NCBI GenBank assembly: GCA_964645005.1 | Contig: CAZXYS010000043.1 | Span: 1 to 30,766 of the forward strand | Length of the DNA: 30,766 bases | Direction: 5' to 3' | Source: CAZXYS01 sp964645005 | GTDB taxonomy: Bacteria; Bacteroidota; Ignavibacteria; Kapaibacteriales; UBA2268 | Part shown: in pieces, positions 1-8,248 of the stretch | Position numbering within the stretch: position 1 is the first letter of the stretch | Layout of the letters: each line of letters starts with the position of its first letter | The notes under the pieces: generated by a model | Told to the model about the DNA's origin: nothing | Seen by the model: the letters and a program-made list of their open reading frames with translations, nothing else | The model's database searches: none | Translations under genes and position numbers: made by a program

Positions 1-64
1 CGGAGTCCCTTATATATCAATCACTTACTTAATTTAAGTGTCAAAGTCAAGAAAAGATCATGTT

Positions 65-82
65 TAATGCAAAATTCGGGAT
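65..82 (-). repeat. Copy of dispersed AACCC..ATTTTGCATTA motif
   Basis: On the minus strand this reads TATCCCGAATTTTGCATTA. Related 22-23 bp motifs occur at 17538, 20201, 24421, 24578 (inverted) and 30631. Apart from this motif I see nothing convincing in bases 1-140. Confidence 0.4.
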
Positions 83-141
83 AAATATAATCAATATCGT
101 TTTTTGGCTGTGTTTTTAGTAAAGTCATATTTTTAAATGTT

Positions 142-218
142 TGCCAACGTCACGGAGAAATACGAAGTCGTTCTTGAAGGGGGCGGAGCGAAGCGCAGCC
201 GTATGTCCACTGTTAGGC
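142..218. other. Putative attC-like recombination site (array edge)
   Basis: GCCAAC at 143-148 and GTTAGGC at 212-218 resemble the R'' (RYYYAAC) and R' (GTTRRRY) cores of an integron attC. Inside them, GGAGAAATACG and CGTATGTCC are weakly complementary. The site is nearly symmetric, so its orientation cannot be decided. No matching partner core was found at the other end of the 210-2000 segment, so this is weaker than the three sites further down. A 74-codon open frame over it has no recognisable content and is not called. Confidence 0.35.
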
Positions 219-269
219 GCCCCATAGGACAAGGCTGCGAGCATCATTTTGCATCCATTTGTTACCGTC

Positions 270-1775
270 TTATATACGGATACGAATCGGATATGCAGTT
301 AAACGACCTTCTTGCCAAAGTTGCTTCGGATTGGGGATATCGACAAGTTTCGCTTCCTTAGTTCCAGCATTATAAATGCGATATATATGGAAATTATCCT
401 CCTTTTCCAGAACGAATTCCCATTGTTTATTGGACATGTCAAACCATCCCTTGTCATCTGTTGTAGTAGATTTTACTTCGATATATTCTTCGTTATCATT
501 TTCAATTACTTTGATGTCGTAGCCTTCGCCTTCATCCCTATTTTTATTAAGCCAGTGCAATTCGACAAATGTTTTGTCTTCACAGATAATCGCGAAACCA
601 TCTTCAGTTTCCTTTACCTCTCCTTGATGATATTTCTTACTCAATTTGTCTTTTAAACATTTAAGAGCAAATTCTTCCCCCCATTTACCAATTGCTGTTT
701 TTGCTTCCTGAGTTAAAGTATCTTTTGCTGTCTCTCTGGGAGGCTTTGGAGGTGGTTGTGGTTCGCTACGAGGTTCCCCTGCCTCAAGAATTTCAGGTAT
801 AGTGCTTTTAGGTTCAGTTCTTTCCAACACCTGCAGCTTATTAACTTGAGTTTCAACCTCTGCAGGTGTAAGCTCAGGCTGCCATTCTTTTTTCTCGATC
901 CGTTTTTGTTCAATAATGCTTTCAGAACCTTCAGGAATTTGAGACGGCATTGAGGTCTGGGGTGCTTCAGATATATTGAGTGGTGGTAGTTTCTTTTCAA
1001 CTATGGTTTCTCCCCTTTCTTTTCCTTCAACAAACTCACCCTTCATCTCCACTACATGGGACCATTCTTTCTCGTCATTTGGCAGTTCCTCAATTCCTTT
1101 TGCTTTCATAAGTCTCTCAATTTTGTCCTCAGTCTTTTTATCAAACAGCGATATGAGAAAGTCGTCCAAACCTCTCATATCTCCGAATAATTTTGAAAGT
1201 TCTATTGCCAAATGGTCTGTGTCTTCAAGTTTTTCTCTTTGAATATACAAATTTCCATTATAAAGAAGGGAGTCCTGCTCGCTGGGAACAGATTCATTAT
1301 TAAGACTGTATTTCACTTTAAGGCTTTCGAGACTATAACATGTCAGATTCTTTAATTGAGCTGATATAACATCTTTTTTCAGCCTTTCGTAATGATCATG
1401 CTCTAATTTATATAAATATCTTAGAATATATGGAACATAATTTTGAATCTGCTTGGTTAAGCCTCGTTCAATTACTGGTGTTACTTCAGATACCAATCCT
1501 ATCTTTACAGATTTAGAAAGATGAGAAATGCCAACAGCTTCGATAAAATATTGAATTTGGGGGTGATAGTTTTTTGGTAATTTAAGGACTGATATATTTG
1601 GATTATCTTTAAATAATTCATAAAACTTTTCATTATCATTTACAAACACATCGTTCTCATTTATACAGAATTCTTGTTTATCGGTCCAAAAAATTAGCTT
1701 GCTGATAAAATCATTCCACCAATCTTCTTCAGAAATTAGATGCTCATTGGTTTCAGGGTTCAAGTGATTATTCAA
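270..1775 (-). CDS. C-terminal part of a sacsin-like/DUF3883-type protein, probably 5'-truncated
   Basis: This is a 501-codon frame from a TTG start. Residues 1-215 are helical and resemble the region that follows the ATPase part of large sacsin-type HATPase proteins. Residues 260-350 form a charged, proline-rich linker. Residues 362-501 match the DUF3883 pattern: GKWGEEFA near 363-370, then GYDIKV (418-423) and EYIEVKST (430-437). D420 and E433-x-K435 give a PD-(D/E)XK-like nuclease core. Family members are normally much longer and carry an N-terminal HATPase, which is absent here. The frame stays open 12 codons upstream of the TTG and meets the integrase relic at about 1780, so the 5' end looks cut off at a junction. 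DUF3883 proteins often occur in anti-phage islands, but a defence role is only inferred. The remnant is probably not functional. Confidence 0.6.
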   Translation of the reverse strand: MNNHLNPETNEHLISEEDWWNDFISKLIFWTDKQEFCINENDVFVNDNEKFYELFKDNPNISVLKLPKNYHPQIQYFIEAVGISHLSKSVKIGLVSEVTPVIERGLTKQIQNYVPYILRYLYKLEHDHYERLKKDVISAQLKNLTCYSLESLKVKYSLNNESVPSEQDSLLYNGNLYIQREKLEDTDHLAIELSKLFGDMRGLDDFLISLFDKKTEDKIERLMKAKGIEELPNDEKEWSHVVEMKGEFVEGKERGETIVEKKLPPLNISEAPQTSMPSQIPEGSESIIEQKRIEKKEWQPELTPAEVETQVNKLQVLERTEPKSTIPEILEAGEPRSEPQPPPKPPRETAKDTLTQEAKTAIGKWGEEFALKCLKDKLSKKYHQGEVKETEDGFAIICEDKTFVELHWLNKNRDEGEGYDIKVIENDNEEYIEVKSTTTDDKGWFDMSNKQWEFVLEKEDNFHIYRIYNAGTKEAKLVDIPNPKQLWQEGRLTAYPIRIRI

Positions 1776-1779
1776 TTCT

Positions 1780-1911
1780 TTATATATTTTCAGGATTCCT
1801 ATTCGGAAAAGCAGATAAGAATGTTTTCAGAGCATTAGCATAAGAGTTAATAGTTCGGGGACTATACCTTTTAATGCTTAAAAGCTTTTTAAAATCGTCT
1901 AAACAATCCAT
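1780..1911 (-). pseudogene. Integrase (tyrosine recombinase) N-terminal relic
   Basis: This short frame has ATG at 1911-1909 and TAA at 1782-1780 (43 codons). It contains the core KRYSPRTINSYANALKTFL followed by SAFPNRNPENI, which is the typical first half of the SAM-like core-binding domain of XerC/D and integron-type integrases. The catalytic domain (R..H-x-x-R..Y) is completely absent. The frame stops where the DUF3883 remnant begins in another frame. The relic is transcribed away from the cassette array and its start codon lies 6 bp from the first GTTAT core, which is the usual position of intI relative to attI. Identification as an integrase is confident. Assignment to IntI rather than another Xer-type enzyme rests on the context. 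Confidence 0.7.
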
Positions 1912-2014
1912 TTCCTGTTATATGCAATAATGAACAATAGATTACTAAATTTGATTTTTATACGCAATAAATAAAATAAAATTGTATAGTTGCGTCAATA
2001 TAGTTGTTATGGGC
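1912..2014 (+). other. Candidate attI region with two direct repeats and first cassette boundary
   Basis: Two related 24-bp stretches start at 1917 and 2006, 89 bp apart. They share the pattern GTTATNNGCAATNATGAACA. The second begins with GTTATGGGC (2006-2014), which is the exact complement of the GCCCATAAC core at 2960, so it marks the start of cassette 1. The region lies between the integrase relic and the first cassette, as attI does. The internal TATACGCAA and TTGTATAGTTGCG segments are only weakly complementary. Calling it attI is an inference from position and the cores. Confidence 0.45.
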
Positions 2015-2109
2015 AATTATGAACAGTATCCAACTTAAAGGTTAACAAATAGAAATAGTGAGAATATTCGATAAAATAATCTAAAATATAAACTAAAAAT
2101 TATTGAACA

Positions 2110-2952
2110 ATGAAATTTAAAAATTTACTTTACACAATTAGCACAGTTTTAATTTTGTCATCCTGTGCATCAACATCATTTTATCAAGTTTATGATGTTA
2201 AACCAGTAAATGAATCTATAACCAAGTCCGATATGCTCTTTTTTGAAGATGAAAATTGCAAAATAACTTATAATCTATGGGCTAATGGTGGAAATATTGG
2301 ATTTAATTTTTACAATAAATCTGACAGTAAGATTTATGTGAAATTGAACGAAAGCAATTTTATTTTAAATGGTTTCGCATATGATTATTTCAAAAATAGA
2401 ACATTCACTACATCTGAGAGCAAATCTGCTTCAACTTCGAAATCATCAACTGGTTCTGTAGCTGTAACAGGACTTAACATTTATAATAACATACAGACAA
2501 ATCAAGTCAAAAGTTCAGGTTCTGCAAATCTTAGTTCATCTGTTGGATATGCTGTTTCGATAAAGGAAGATTCTGTTGTTTGTATCCCACCAAAAACGAC
2601 AAAAAGGATTTCTGAATATTCAATAAATGATGCATTAATTAGAAATTGTGATTTATTCAAATATCCGAGAAGGAAAGAAATAAAAACGAAATCATATACG
2701 GAAGAGAAAAGCCCAATTGTGTTTAGTAATAGAATTACATATGAGATAAATGGCAATTCAAAATTAGTAGAAAATGATTTTTTTGTTTCGGAAATAACTA
2801 ATTATCCTGAATCTGAATTCTTTGACTATAAATACGATGAATATTGTGGTCAAAAGAGTCTGTCAAAAACTAAATATTATAAATTCTACGATACTGACAA
2901 ATTCTATATTAAATACAGCAAAAGGACAAGATCCCTGGAAGCATTAAAATAG
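2110..2952 (+). CDS. Cassette-borne lipoprotein of unknown function
   Basis: The 280-aa protein has a signal peptide and lipobox (LILSSC, Cys at about residue 19), so it should be lipid-anchored, probably at the outer membrane. The mature part has a conserved-looking segment with YNLWANGGNIGFNFYN, followed by a Ser-rich stretch (about 100-155). The sequence resembles uncharacterised lipoproteins I associate with gut and environmental Bacteroidetes; I know of no assigned function. It is the only gene of cassette 1 (2007-3087), starts about 100 bp after the cassette boundary and ends 7 bp before the attC core. Composition is strongly AT-rich, unlike the core genes at 26-30 kb, which agrees with capture from elsewhere. 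Confidence 0.75.
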   Translation: MKFKNLLYTISTVLILSSCASTSFYQVYDVKPVNESITKSDMLFFEDENCKITYNLWANGGNIGFNFYNKSDSKIYVKLNESNFILNGFAYDYFKNRTFTTSESKSASTSKSSTGSVAVTGLNIYNNIQTNQVKSSGSANLSSSVGYAVSIKEDSVVCIPPKTTKRISEYSINDALIRNCDLFKYPRRKEIKTKSYTEEKSPIVFSNRITYEINGNSKLVENDFFVSEITNYPESEFFDYKYDEYCGQKSLSKTKYYKFYDTDKFYIKYSKRTRSLEALK

Positions 2953-2959
2953 AATAAAA

Positions 2960-3095
2960 GCCCATAACAAAGGCTCATACGTAATGCGGGAGTTAGTGCT
3001 AAAGTGAAAGATTATGCAAATAAAGATATTTTGTAGTATAATGAAAGTGAAGTGCTTCGATAACCCGCACTACGCATAGCCAAACCGTTGGGGGC
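2960..3095 (+). repeat. attC site of cassette 1
   Basis: R'' core GCCCATAAC (2960-2968) and R' core GTTGGGGGC (3087-3095) flank an imperfect palindrome. GGCTCATACGTAATGCGGG (2972-2990) pairs with CCCGCACTACGCATAGCC near 3064-3081, leaving one unpaired C in the left arm, as extrahelical bases do in attC sites. The R'' core is the exact complement of the cassette's first nine bases at 2006, as expected for a cassette inserted from a circle. The inner part shares the AGTGCT/GAAAGT pattern with the site at 6666. Confidence 0.75.
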
Positions 3096-3126
3096 AATTA
3101 CGGTTTGGCAAATTGAGTAGTTAATT

Positions 3127-5478
3127 ATGAAAAAAATAAATATAAAACAGATAGGATTATTATTAGGTGTTTTTCTCGCTACACTATTAATGCCGGCTTT
3201 TACAAATGCACAGCAACCGGGAAGTTTAAAAACACTCCGTTCTTCTGATGCCGTTAATGATGCGGCAGGTACAGGGCAATTGTTTGAGAACATTCATGTT
3301 CCGGGAATTACAGACAATGTGCAAGGAACAAATGGATTTGCTTTAGCAGATTTAGATTGCAATGGCTACATAGATATACTTTTGGTTAATACTCCACCAT
3401 TCAATCTGGAAGGATGGCCACCGCGGGACAGTATTTGCGACAACACTATTGATTTTAATGTTTTAGATGACACGCTTGCCCGGGATAAATTGCGAATACT
3501 TCTGAATAAAGGCGGCTGGGTATTTGAAGAAAAGAACATTACTATTACAGGTTCACCTGCAACCCCTGAAGATTTAAGTCAGGGATGGAGAGGGGGTCAA
3601 ATACCGGCTATGGTGGATTTTAATAAAGACGGACTTTTTGATGTTTTTATTGGGCGACAACCTGCAATGATGACCCAGGGACAAATACCTTCCGGAACTT
3701 CACCCGTAGGTTGTAGTTTATTTTTGGCTGATGACTCTCTCAATCATTTTGAGGATGTTTCTCAAGATGTTAATGCTCTTAACAAGCTTGCTTATAACAG
3801 GCAAATTAGCATTGCAGATGTCAATGAAGATGGATGGTTAGATATTGCTATTGGTGCTGATAATGTAGCTGCAGCTTTCAATGGCTTACCAAAATCAGCG
3901 CTTCTATTATTTCACCCTTCGGGAAATCAGTTTTCTAATGGTGATTATCAAGATATTGGCGGCACTTCAACTGTTCCTGATTTTGGTGGATTTTATCTTA
4001 ACCCTGCTAAAGATAAAGCAGGTCCTGATATTACACTCCGGGATACTGACAATGACGGTGATATTGATCTTTTCCAGGGCTGCCATATACTTCCTGCAGA
4101 TGCTCCTTCTACTCATCCTTACTCCCCTGCTGAATACAGACAAGGCATTTTTACATGGAAAAACAATTTTAAAGATTCCGGTATTTTTGGCTATGCTAAA
4201 GACAGCCTCAACGGCATGGCTCAGGAGGCCAGAATGAAATATGATACAGCCTCTCAAATCCTCGTACGAATGCATCCCAATGATAGTGCATTTGGTTTGT
4301 CATACCTCTTTTTTGCAGATGTAAATAATGATGGTATTTTTGATGTACTTGCTCTTGATGGTAGTGACAGAGATCGATTGCCCCACCCTACAGATGCCGG
4401 AGCAAGCTTCTGGTACGGTCATGATAATTTTACATGGACAGAAGCTACAACTAATGCCGGATTAAACAATCTGAACGATGAATATATTGACTGGTATGAT
4501 TTTTTTCAAGAACAAGTCACTACCGCTTTGTACTGGAAGCCAAATCCGGTAACTGCTCAACCCGGTATTGACCCTCAACGCTTTGCCTATCGCAGAGCGT
4601 ATCATGCTGATGCAGCTTTTGCTGATTTTAATAACGATGGATGGATTGATTTGGTTGTGCTGGATAGACGACAACAGAAAAAAGTTGTAAGCAGCAGAAC
4701 AAAATTATATATGAACAACGGAGACGGCACTTTTTCGAGAAAAACCACAGAATTTTCAGGTATTGATGCGTCAGGCATATCTATAGAAGCATGCGATTTA
4801 AATAATGACGGCTTAGTGGACTTAATGATTTCCGGTGATCCTGACAATTCAGGAATAGCCTGTTATGCCGAAGAGTATGAAGATAAAGTTTATATGAATA
4901 GCGGTTTACACGGTGCCGCTAATAATAATTGGCTGCGTTTTGGCTTTACCGGCATTAACCATGCACGACTTATCGGAGCCAGGGTTGAATTATTCGATCC
5001 TAACAGTAGTAGTTTGATTGGTTTCAGAGGCATATACACTAATCATACTTACAAATCGAGCAGTGCATTGGAAGCACATTTTGGACTTGGTAATAAAACA
5101 TGTGCTGACTTAAAAATTACGCTGCCTGATGGTACCATCTTTACAAAACAATGCGTTCAAGCCAATCAATACATCATTGTTGATTTTCAAAATGATTCGA
5201 TAAATCCTGTTGGTATAAAAAATCAACCCGATGTAAGAAAAGCTAATGTTCATATAGCACCAAATCCTAGTCAGGGTAATTTCAATGTAATACTTGAAGA
5301 TTTCAGTAAAGGAAAATATGAAGTCTATAACAATTTAGGTAACCTGATTAATTGTAATAATTTCGACGAATCTGAATTTTTTATTGATCTTTCTTCAGCT
5401 CCTTCGGGTATTTATTTTGTTAAGTTCATTTTTAATAAGGAAGAATTATACATTACACATAAAATTATAAAAAAATAA
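3127..5478 (+). CDS. Secreted FG-GAP/VCBS-repeat protein with UnbV/ASPIC domain and T9SS tail
   Basis: The 783-aa protein has a signal peptide (about 1-28). It contains a series of calcium-binding-type loops with the pattern D-x-[DN]-x-D-G-x-x-D: DLDCNGYID, DFNKDGLFD, DVNEDGWLD, DTDNDGDID, DVNNDGIFD, DFNNDGWID and DLNNDGLVD. This is the signature of FG-GAP/VCBS beta-propellers. Around residues 600-690 there is an ASPIC/UnbV (CRTAC-type) domain, with IGARVELF and a FGLGN motif. The last 75 residues (HIAPNPSQGNF..., SSAPSGIYFVKF) form a type A T9SS sorting domain, so the protein should be exported and bound to the cell surface. It is the first of two genes in cassette 2, starts 32 bp after the R' core, and is separated from the next gene by a few bases. 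The ligand is unknown. Confidence 0.85.
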   Translation: MKKINIKQIGLLLGVFLATLLMPAFTNAQQPGSLKTLRSSDAVNDAAGTGQLFENIHVPGITDNVQGTNGFALADLDCNGYIDILLVNTPPFNLEGWPPRDSICDNTIDFNVLDDTLARDKLRILLNKGGWVFEEKNITITGSPATPEDLSQGWRGGQIPAMVDFNKDGLFDVFIGRQPAMMTQGQIPSGTSPVGCSLFLADDSLNHFEDVSQDVNALNKLAYNRQISIADVNEDGWLDIAIGADNVAAAFNGLPKSALLLFHPSGNQFSNGDYQDIGGTSTVPDFGGFYLNPAKDKAGPDITLRDTDNDGDIDLFQGCHILPADAPSTHPYSPAEYRQGIFTWKNNFKDSGIFGYAKDSLNGMAQEARMKYDTASQILVRMHPNDSAFGLSYLFFADVNNDGIFDVLALDGSDRDRLPHPTDAGASFWYGHDNFTWTEATTNAGLNNLNDEYIDWYDFFQEQVTTALYWKPNPVTAQPGIDPQRFAYRRAYHADAAFADFNNDGWIDLVVLDRRQQKKVVSSRTKLYMNNGDGTFSRKTTEFSGIDASGISIEACDLNNDGLVDLMISGDPDNSGIACYAEEYEDKVYMNSGLHGAANNNWLRFGFTGINHARLIGARVELFDPNSSSLIGFRGIYTNHTYKSSSALEAHFGLGNKTCADLKITLPDGTIFTKQCVQANQYIIVDFQNDSINPVGIKNQPDVRKANVHIAPNPSQGNFNVILEDFSKGKYEVYNNLGNLINCNNFDESEFFIDLSSAPSGIYFVKFIFNKEELYITHKIIKK

Positions 5479-5487
5479 CTTTTGGTT

Positions 5488-6663
5488 ATGAAAAAAATAC
5501 TCACAATAGCAGTTTTGTTTTTAACTTGTTTGCCTGCCTATTCACAACAAAATGTGTCTGACAGCCTTGAACACCAAGGTTATCAACGGAAATACATAGT
5601 TCACATTCCACCGACGTACTCTAATGGTTCTTCTACACCTTTAGTTCTTACTCTTCACGGAGGCAGTGGCAATTACTTATCCGTTCAGGGATTTACACAA
5701 ATGAATTTTGTTTCGAATCAAAATGATTTTCTGTCTGTGTATCCCCAAGGATATGCAGAAGCCCTATATGGTGGTTATACATGGGCTGATGGCAGAGGAA
5801 CTTCAGCAGATAATGCGAATATAGATGATGTGGGTTTTATTTCTAAACTCATTGATACCCTTGCTGCCGATTACAATATTGACACGAATAAAATATACGT
5901 TTGCGGATTTTCTAATGGTGGCTTTATGACACAGCGATTAGCTTGTGAAATTCCTGAAAGATTTGCAGCCGTTGGTGGTCTGGGTTGCTCTATGGATACG
6001 AACTTAATTCAATCTTGTAATCCGTCAAAAGCTGTTCCTATGGTATATTTTTCAGGAACAGCAGATCCTGAAGTACCTTATAACGGTGGTTCGATGAGTA
6101 ATCCGTTAGTTACACCGATCGTTCCGGTTGATACAGCTGTACAGTTTTGGGTAAACAATAATAATTGTCAAAATGCAGCATCAGCCGTTAATATACCTGA
6201 TAGCATTCCGGAAGACAGTTCGACAGTAGAACTGTACAAATACACTGATTGTGATTGTGATGCTGATTTCTATTTCTATAAAATTATCAATGGTGGACAT
6301 ACATGGCCTGGTGTTCCTGTTCCACAATATCCCCAATTGGGGAATACAAATGAAGATATTCATGCCGGTTATTTATTATGGGATTTTTTTAATGCACATA
6401 CATTATGCAATGATATAACAGGACTTAATGAGCAGAAGGAAGATATATACCTTAAGGTTTATCCAAACCCAACGAATAATAATTTACACCTTGAATCGAA
6501 TCATAAAATAATTAGTGTTTCTGTGTATAATTTTATGGGCAGTAAGTTAATTGAAAACAAAAGTAAAGAAGTAAATTTACAGACATTGCCATCAGGTATT
6601 TACTTGCTAAATGTGGAATTTATGAATAATGGAGCAAAAACGATTAAGGTGGTTAAAGAATAA
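5488..6663 (+). CDS. Secreted PHB-depolymerase/feruloyl-esterase-like alpha/beta hydrolase with T9SS tail
   Basis: I prefer the ATG at 5488 (391 aa) over the TTG at 5482, because it begins the signal peptide MKKILTIAVLFL. The protein is an LpqC/PHB-depolymerase-type esterase: LTLHGGSGN gives the oxyanion region, GFSNGGF holds the nucleophile Ser, SGTADPEVPYNGG probably supplies the Asp, and GGHTWPG supplies the His. The C-terminal 80 residues (VYPNPTNNNLHLES..., LPSGIYLLNV) are a T9SS type A sorting domain. The likely substrates are esters in polymers such as plant-wall feruloyl or acetyl esters or polyhydroxyalkanoates; the sequence does not tell which. It lies about 9 bp behind the FG-GAP gene and ends 2 bp before the attC core, so both genes travel in one cassette and are probably co-transcribed. 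Confidence 0.85.
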   Translation: MKKILTIAVLFLTCLPAYSQQNVSDSLEHQGYQRKYIVHIPPTYSNGSSTPLVLTLHGGSGNYLSVQGFTQMNFVSNQNDFLSVYPQGYAEALYGGYTWADGRGTSADNANIDDVGFISKLIDTLAADYNIDTNKIYVCGFSNGGFMTQRLACEIPERFAAVGGLGCSMDTNLIQSCNPSKAVPMVYFSGTADPEVPYNGGSMSNPLVTPIVPVDTAVQFWVNNNNCQNAASAVNIPDSIPEDSSTVELYKYTDCDCDADFYFYKIINGGHTWPGVPVPQYPQLGNTNEDIHAGYLLWDFFNAHTLCNDITGLNEQKEDIYLKVYPNPTNNNLHLESNHKIISVSVYNFMGSKLIENKSKEVNLQTLPSGIYLLNVEFMNNGAKTIKVVKE

Positions 6664-6665
6664 CT

Positions 6666-6797
6666 GCCCCCAACAATGTATAAGCGTAATGCGGGCTAAA
6701 GTGCTAATATGAAAGTAATTAAATTAAATAAACTTACAGCTAAATTGAAAGTAAAGTGCTCCGAAACCCGCACTACGCATATACTTGGCCGTTATGA
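6666..6797 (+). repeat. attC site of cassette 2
   Basis: R'' core GCCCCCAAC (6666-6674) and R' core GTTATGA (6791-6797) flank the palindrome arms GTATAAGCGTAATGCGGG (from 6678) and CCCGCACTACGCATATAC (to about 6785). The R'' core is the perfect nine-base complement of GTTGGGGGC at 3087, the start of the same cassette. The arms are nearly the same as those of the site at 2960, while the outer cores differ, which is normal for attC sites. Confidence 0.75.
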
Positions 6798-6821
6798 CTC
6801 ACCCTAAAAAAGGACACGATA

Positions 6822-7547
6822 ATGAAACAAGCACACGATAATTGGGGAAAATATTATGACTTTGTTTACGAACAGACTTTTGGAAGTTTTTACAACAATC
6901 TTACGACCGAAACCCTGAACGTAATCAATCAAATTTTGCCAAAAGGGACGATTCTTGACTTTGGTGCAGGGACAGGGAGATTATCAATTCCGTTGGCTGA
7001 ACAAGGCTACTCCGTAATTGCTGTAGAGAAAAGTAGTGGAATGGTTAATGAATTTGAAAGAAAGCTAGATGGACACAAACCTGAAATTAAAATTCACAAC
7101 TATTCAATTTCAGAATATGATAATGGGAAAGTAGATTTGGCAATCGCACTTTTCACCGTTTTGAGTTATTCAGTTACTGAAGACGAACTTTCAAAGAACA
7201 TACAGAACATTTGCAAGCACATTAATTCAAGTGGTTATTTCTTTTTTGATTTGCCAAATACGGTTTTCTTTAATGCAGGTCGTTTGATAAATAAAAAAAC
7301 GAATAATTTTAAACGCATTGTTGAACTAACGAGCAACAACGAGAATGACACATATACATATAGGGAATAATGCAGTGGCATTTTTGACGGGAAAGAATTT
7401 GGTTATGAAGATGAATTTAAAATTAGATATTGGGAAATCAACACTCTTGACAAATTGCTTTGCGAAAATGGTTTCATAGACACTGCCAAAAGTTTTCCTC
7501 AATTCAGTTCAACGGGTTCAACGTACAAATTATACAAACGGAGTTAG
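6822..7547 (+). pseudogene. Class I SAM-dependent methyltransferase interrupted by an in-frame TAA
   Basis: The first 182 codons encode the N-terminal two thirds of a Rossmann-type methyltransferase. Motif I is ILDFGAGTGRLSIPLA (about 44-59), the acidic end of strand 2 is VIAVEKS (about 66-72), and the motif IV region is KVDLAIALFTVLSY. A TAA at 7368-7370 stops it. The same frame then stays open for 58 more codons to TAG at 7545, and they read as the expected family C-terminus (SGIFDGKEF, FKIRYWEI, LDKLLCENGF). No base is gained or lost, so this is a single nonsense change and not a frameshift. The shortened product lacks the final strands of the fold and is probably inactive. The gene is the first in cassette 3, 31 bp after the cassette boundary. 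Its substrate is unknown. Confidence 0.75.
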
Positions 7548-7550
7548 AAA

Positions 7551-8225
7551 ATGAAGAAATTCGAAATAACATTATTCAAAGGACACCCGATTATCAAAGA
7601 CGGTGAGAACATAATACTAATTGACACAGGAGCACCTTCGACAATTCACGCTTCAAGCAATTTGACATTCTGTTCTGATAATTATAATTGTGCCACAAAT
7701 TATATGGGATTTACAGTTACTAAAATTTCAGAAATGCTTGGAACTGAAATAACGACTTTACTTGGTGCAGATGTTTTATCAAACTTTAAAATCCGTTTTG
7801 ACTACAAAAATGAAGTTGTTGAGTTCAATAAAGAAGCGATAACCTTTGAAGGGACTGAAATAAACATTTCAAATTTTATGGGTATACCGATTATTGAATT
7901 AAAAATTGACAATCAAGAACTAAAATTCTTCTTAGACACAGGTGCGAAACTATCATACTTATCAGACAGCATAACTAGTAATTATGAGAGTATTGGAACA
8001 GATGAAGACTTCTACCCAGGCGTAGGTGAATTTGAAACGGATTGTTTTGAAATATCAACAAGTTTTGATGATAACGACTTTATCGTAAAGTATGGGAATT
8101 TACCGCCATTGTTACAAATGACATTGATGATGGGTGGAACAGACGGAATTATAGGGTTTGACTTTTTTAATACATTTGAAGTAGTTCTTGACTTGAAAAA
8201 CAATAGGCTGAAATATGGAATATAA
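7551..8225 (+). CDS. Tandem retropepsin-like aspartyl protease (two DTG halves)
   Basis: The 224-aa protein starts 3 bp after the methyltransferase stop. It contains two half-domains of the retropepsin type. The first has ILIDTGAPSTIH (about 22-33) with the partner motif LLGADVLSNFKIRFDY (about 83-98). The second has FFLDTGAKLSYLS (about 127-139) with DGIIGFDFFNTFEVVLDL (about 198-215). Each half therefore has the catalytic D-T-G and the later hydrophobic-hydrophobic-G motif, so one chain could form a complete pseudo-dimeric active site. No signal peptide is visible, so it is probably cytoplasmic. The family is related to bacterial gag-type aspartyl proteases; the substrate is unknown. It is the second gene of cassette 3 and ends 23 bp before the attC core. 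Confidence 0.75.
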   Translation: MKKFEITLFKGHPIIKDGENIILIDTGAPSTIHASSNLTFCSDNYNCATNYMGFTVTKISEMLGTEITTLLGADVLSNFKIRFDYKNEVVEFNKEAITFEGTEINISNFMGIPIIELKIDNQELKFFLDTGAKLSYLSDSITSNYESIGTDEDFYPGVGEFETDCFEISTSFDDNDFIVKYGNLPPLLQMTLMMGGTDGIIGFDFFNTFEVVLDLKNNRLKYGI

Positions 8226-8248
8226 ACACACAAGAAAAGAAGGGCGAA

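Noticed and set aside
137..361. 74-codon open frame at the window start
   Set aside because: It overlaps the 3' end of the DUF3883 frame and the attC-like site, and its peptide shows no family pattern.
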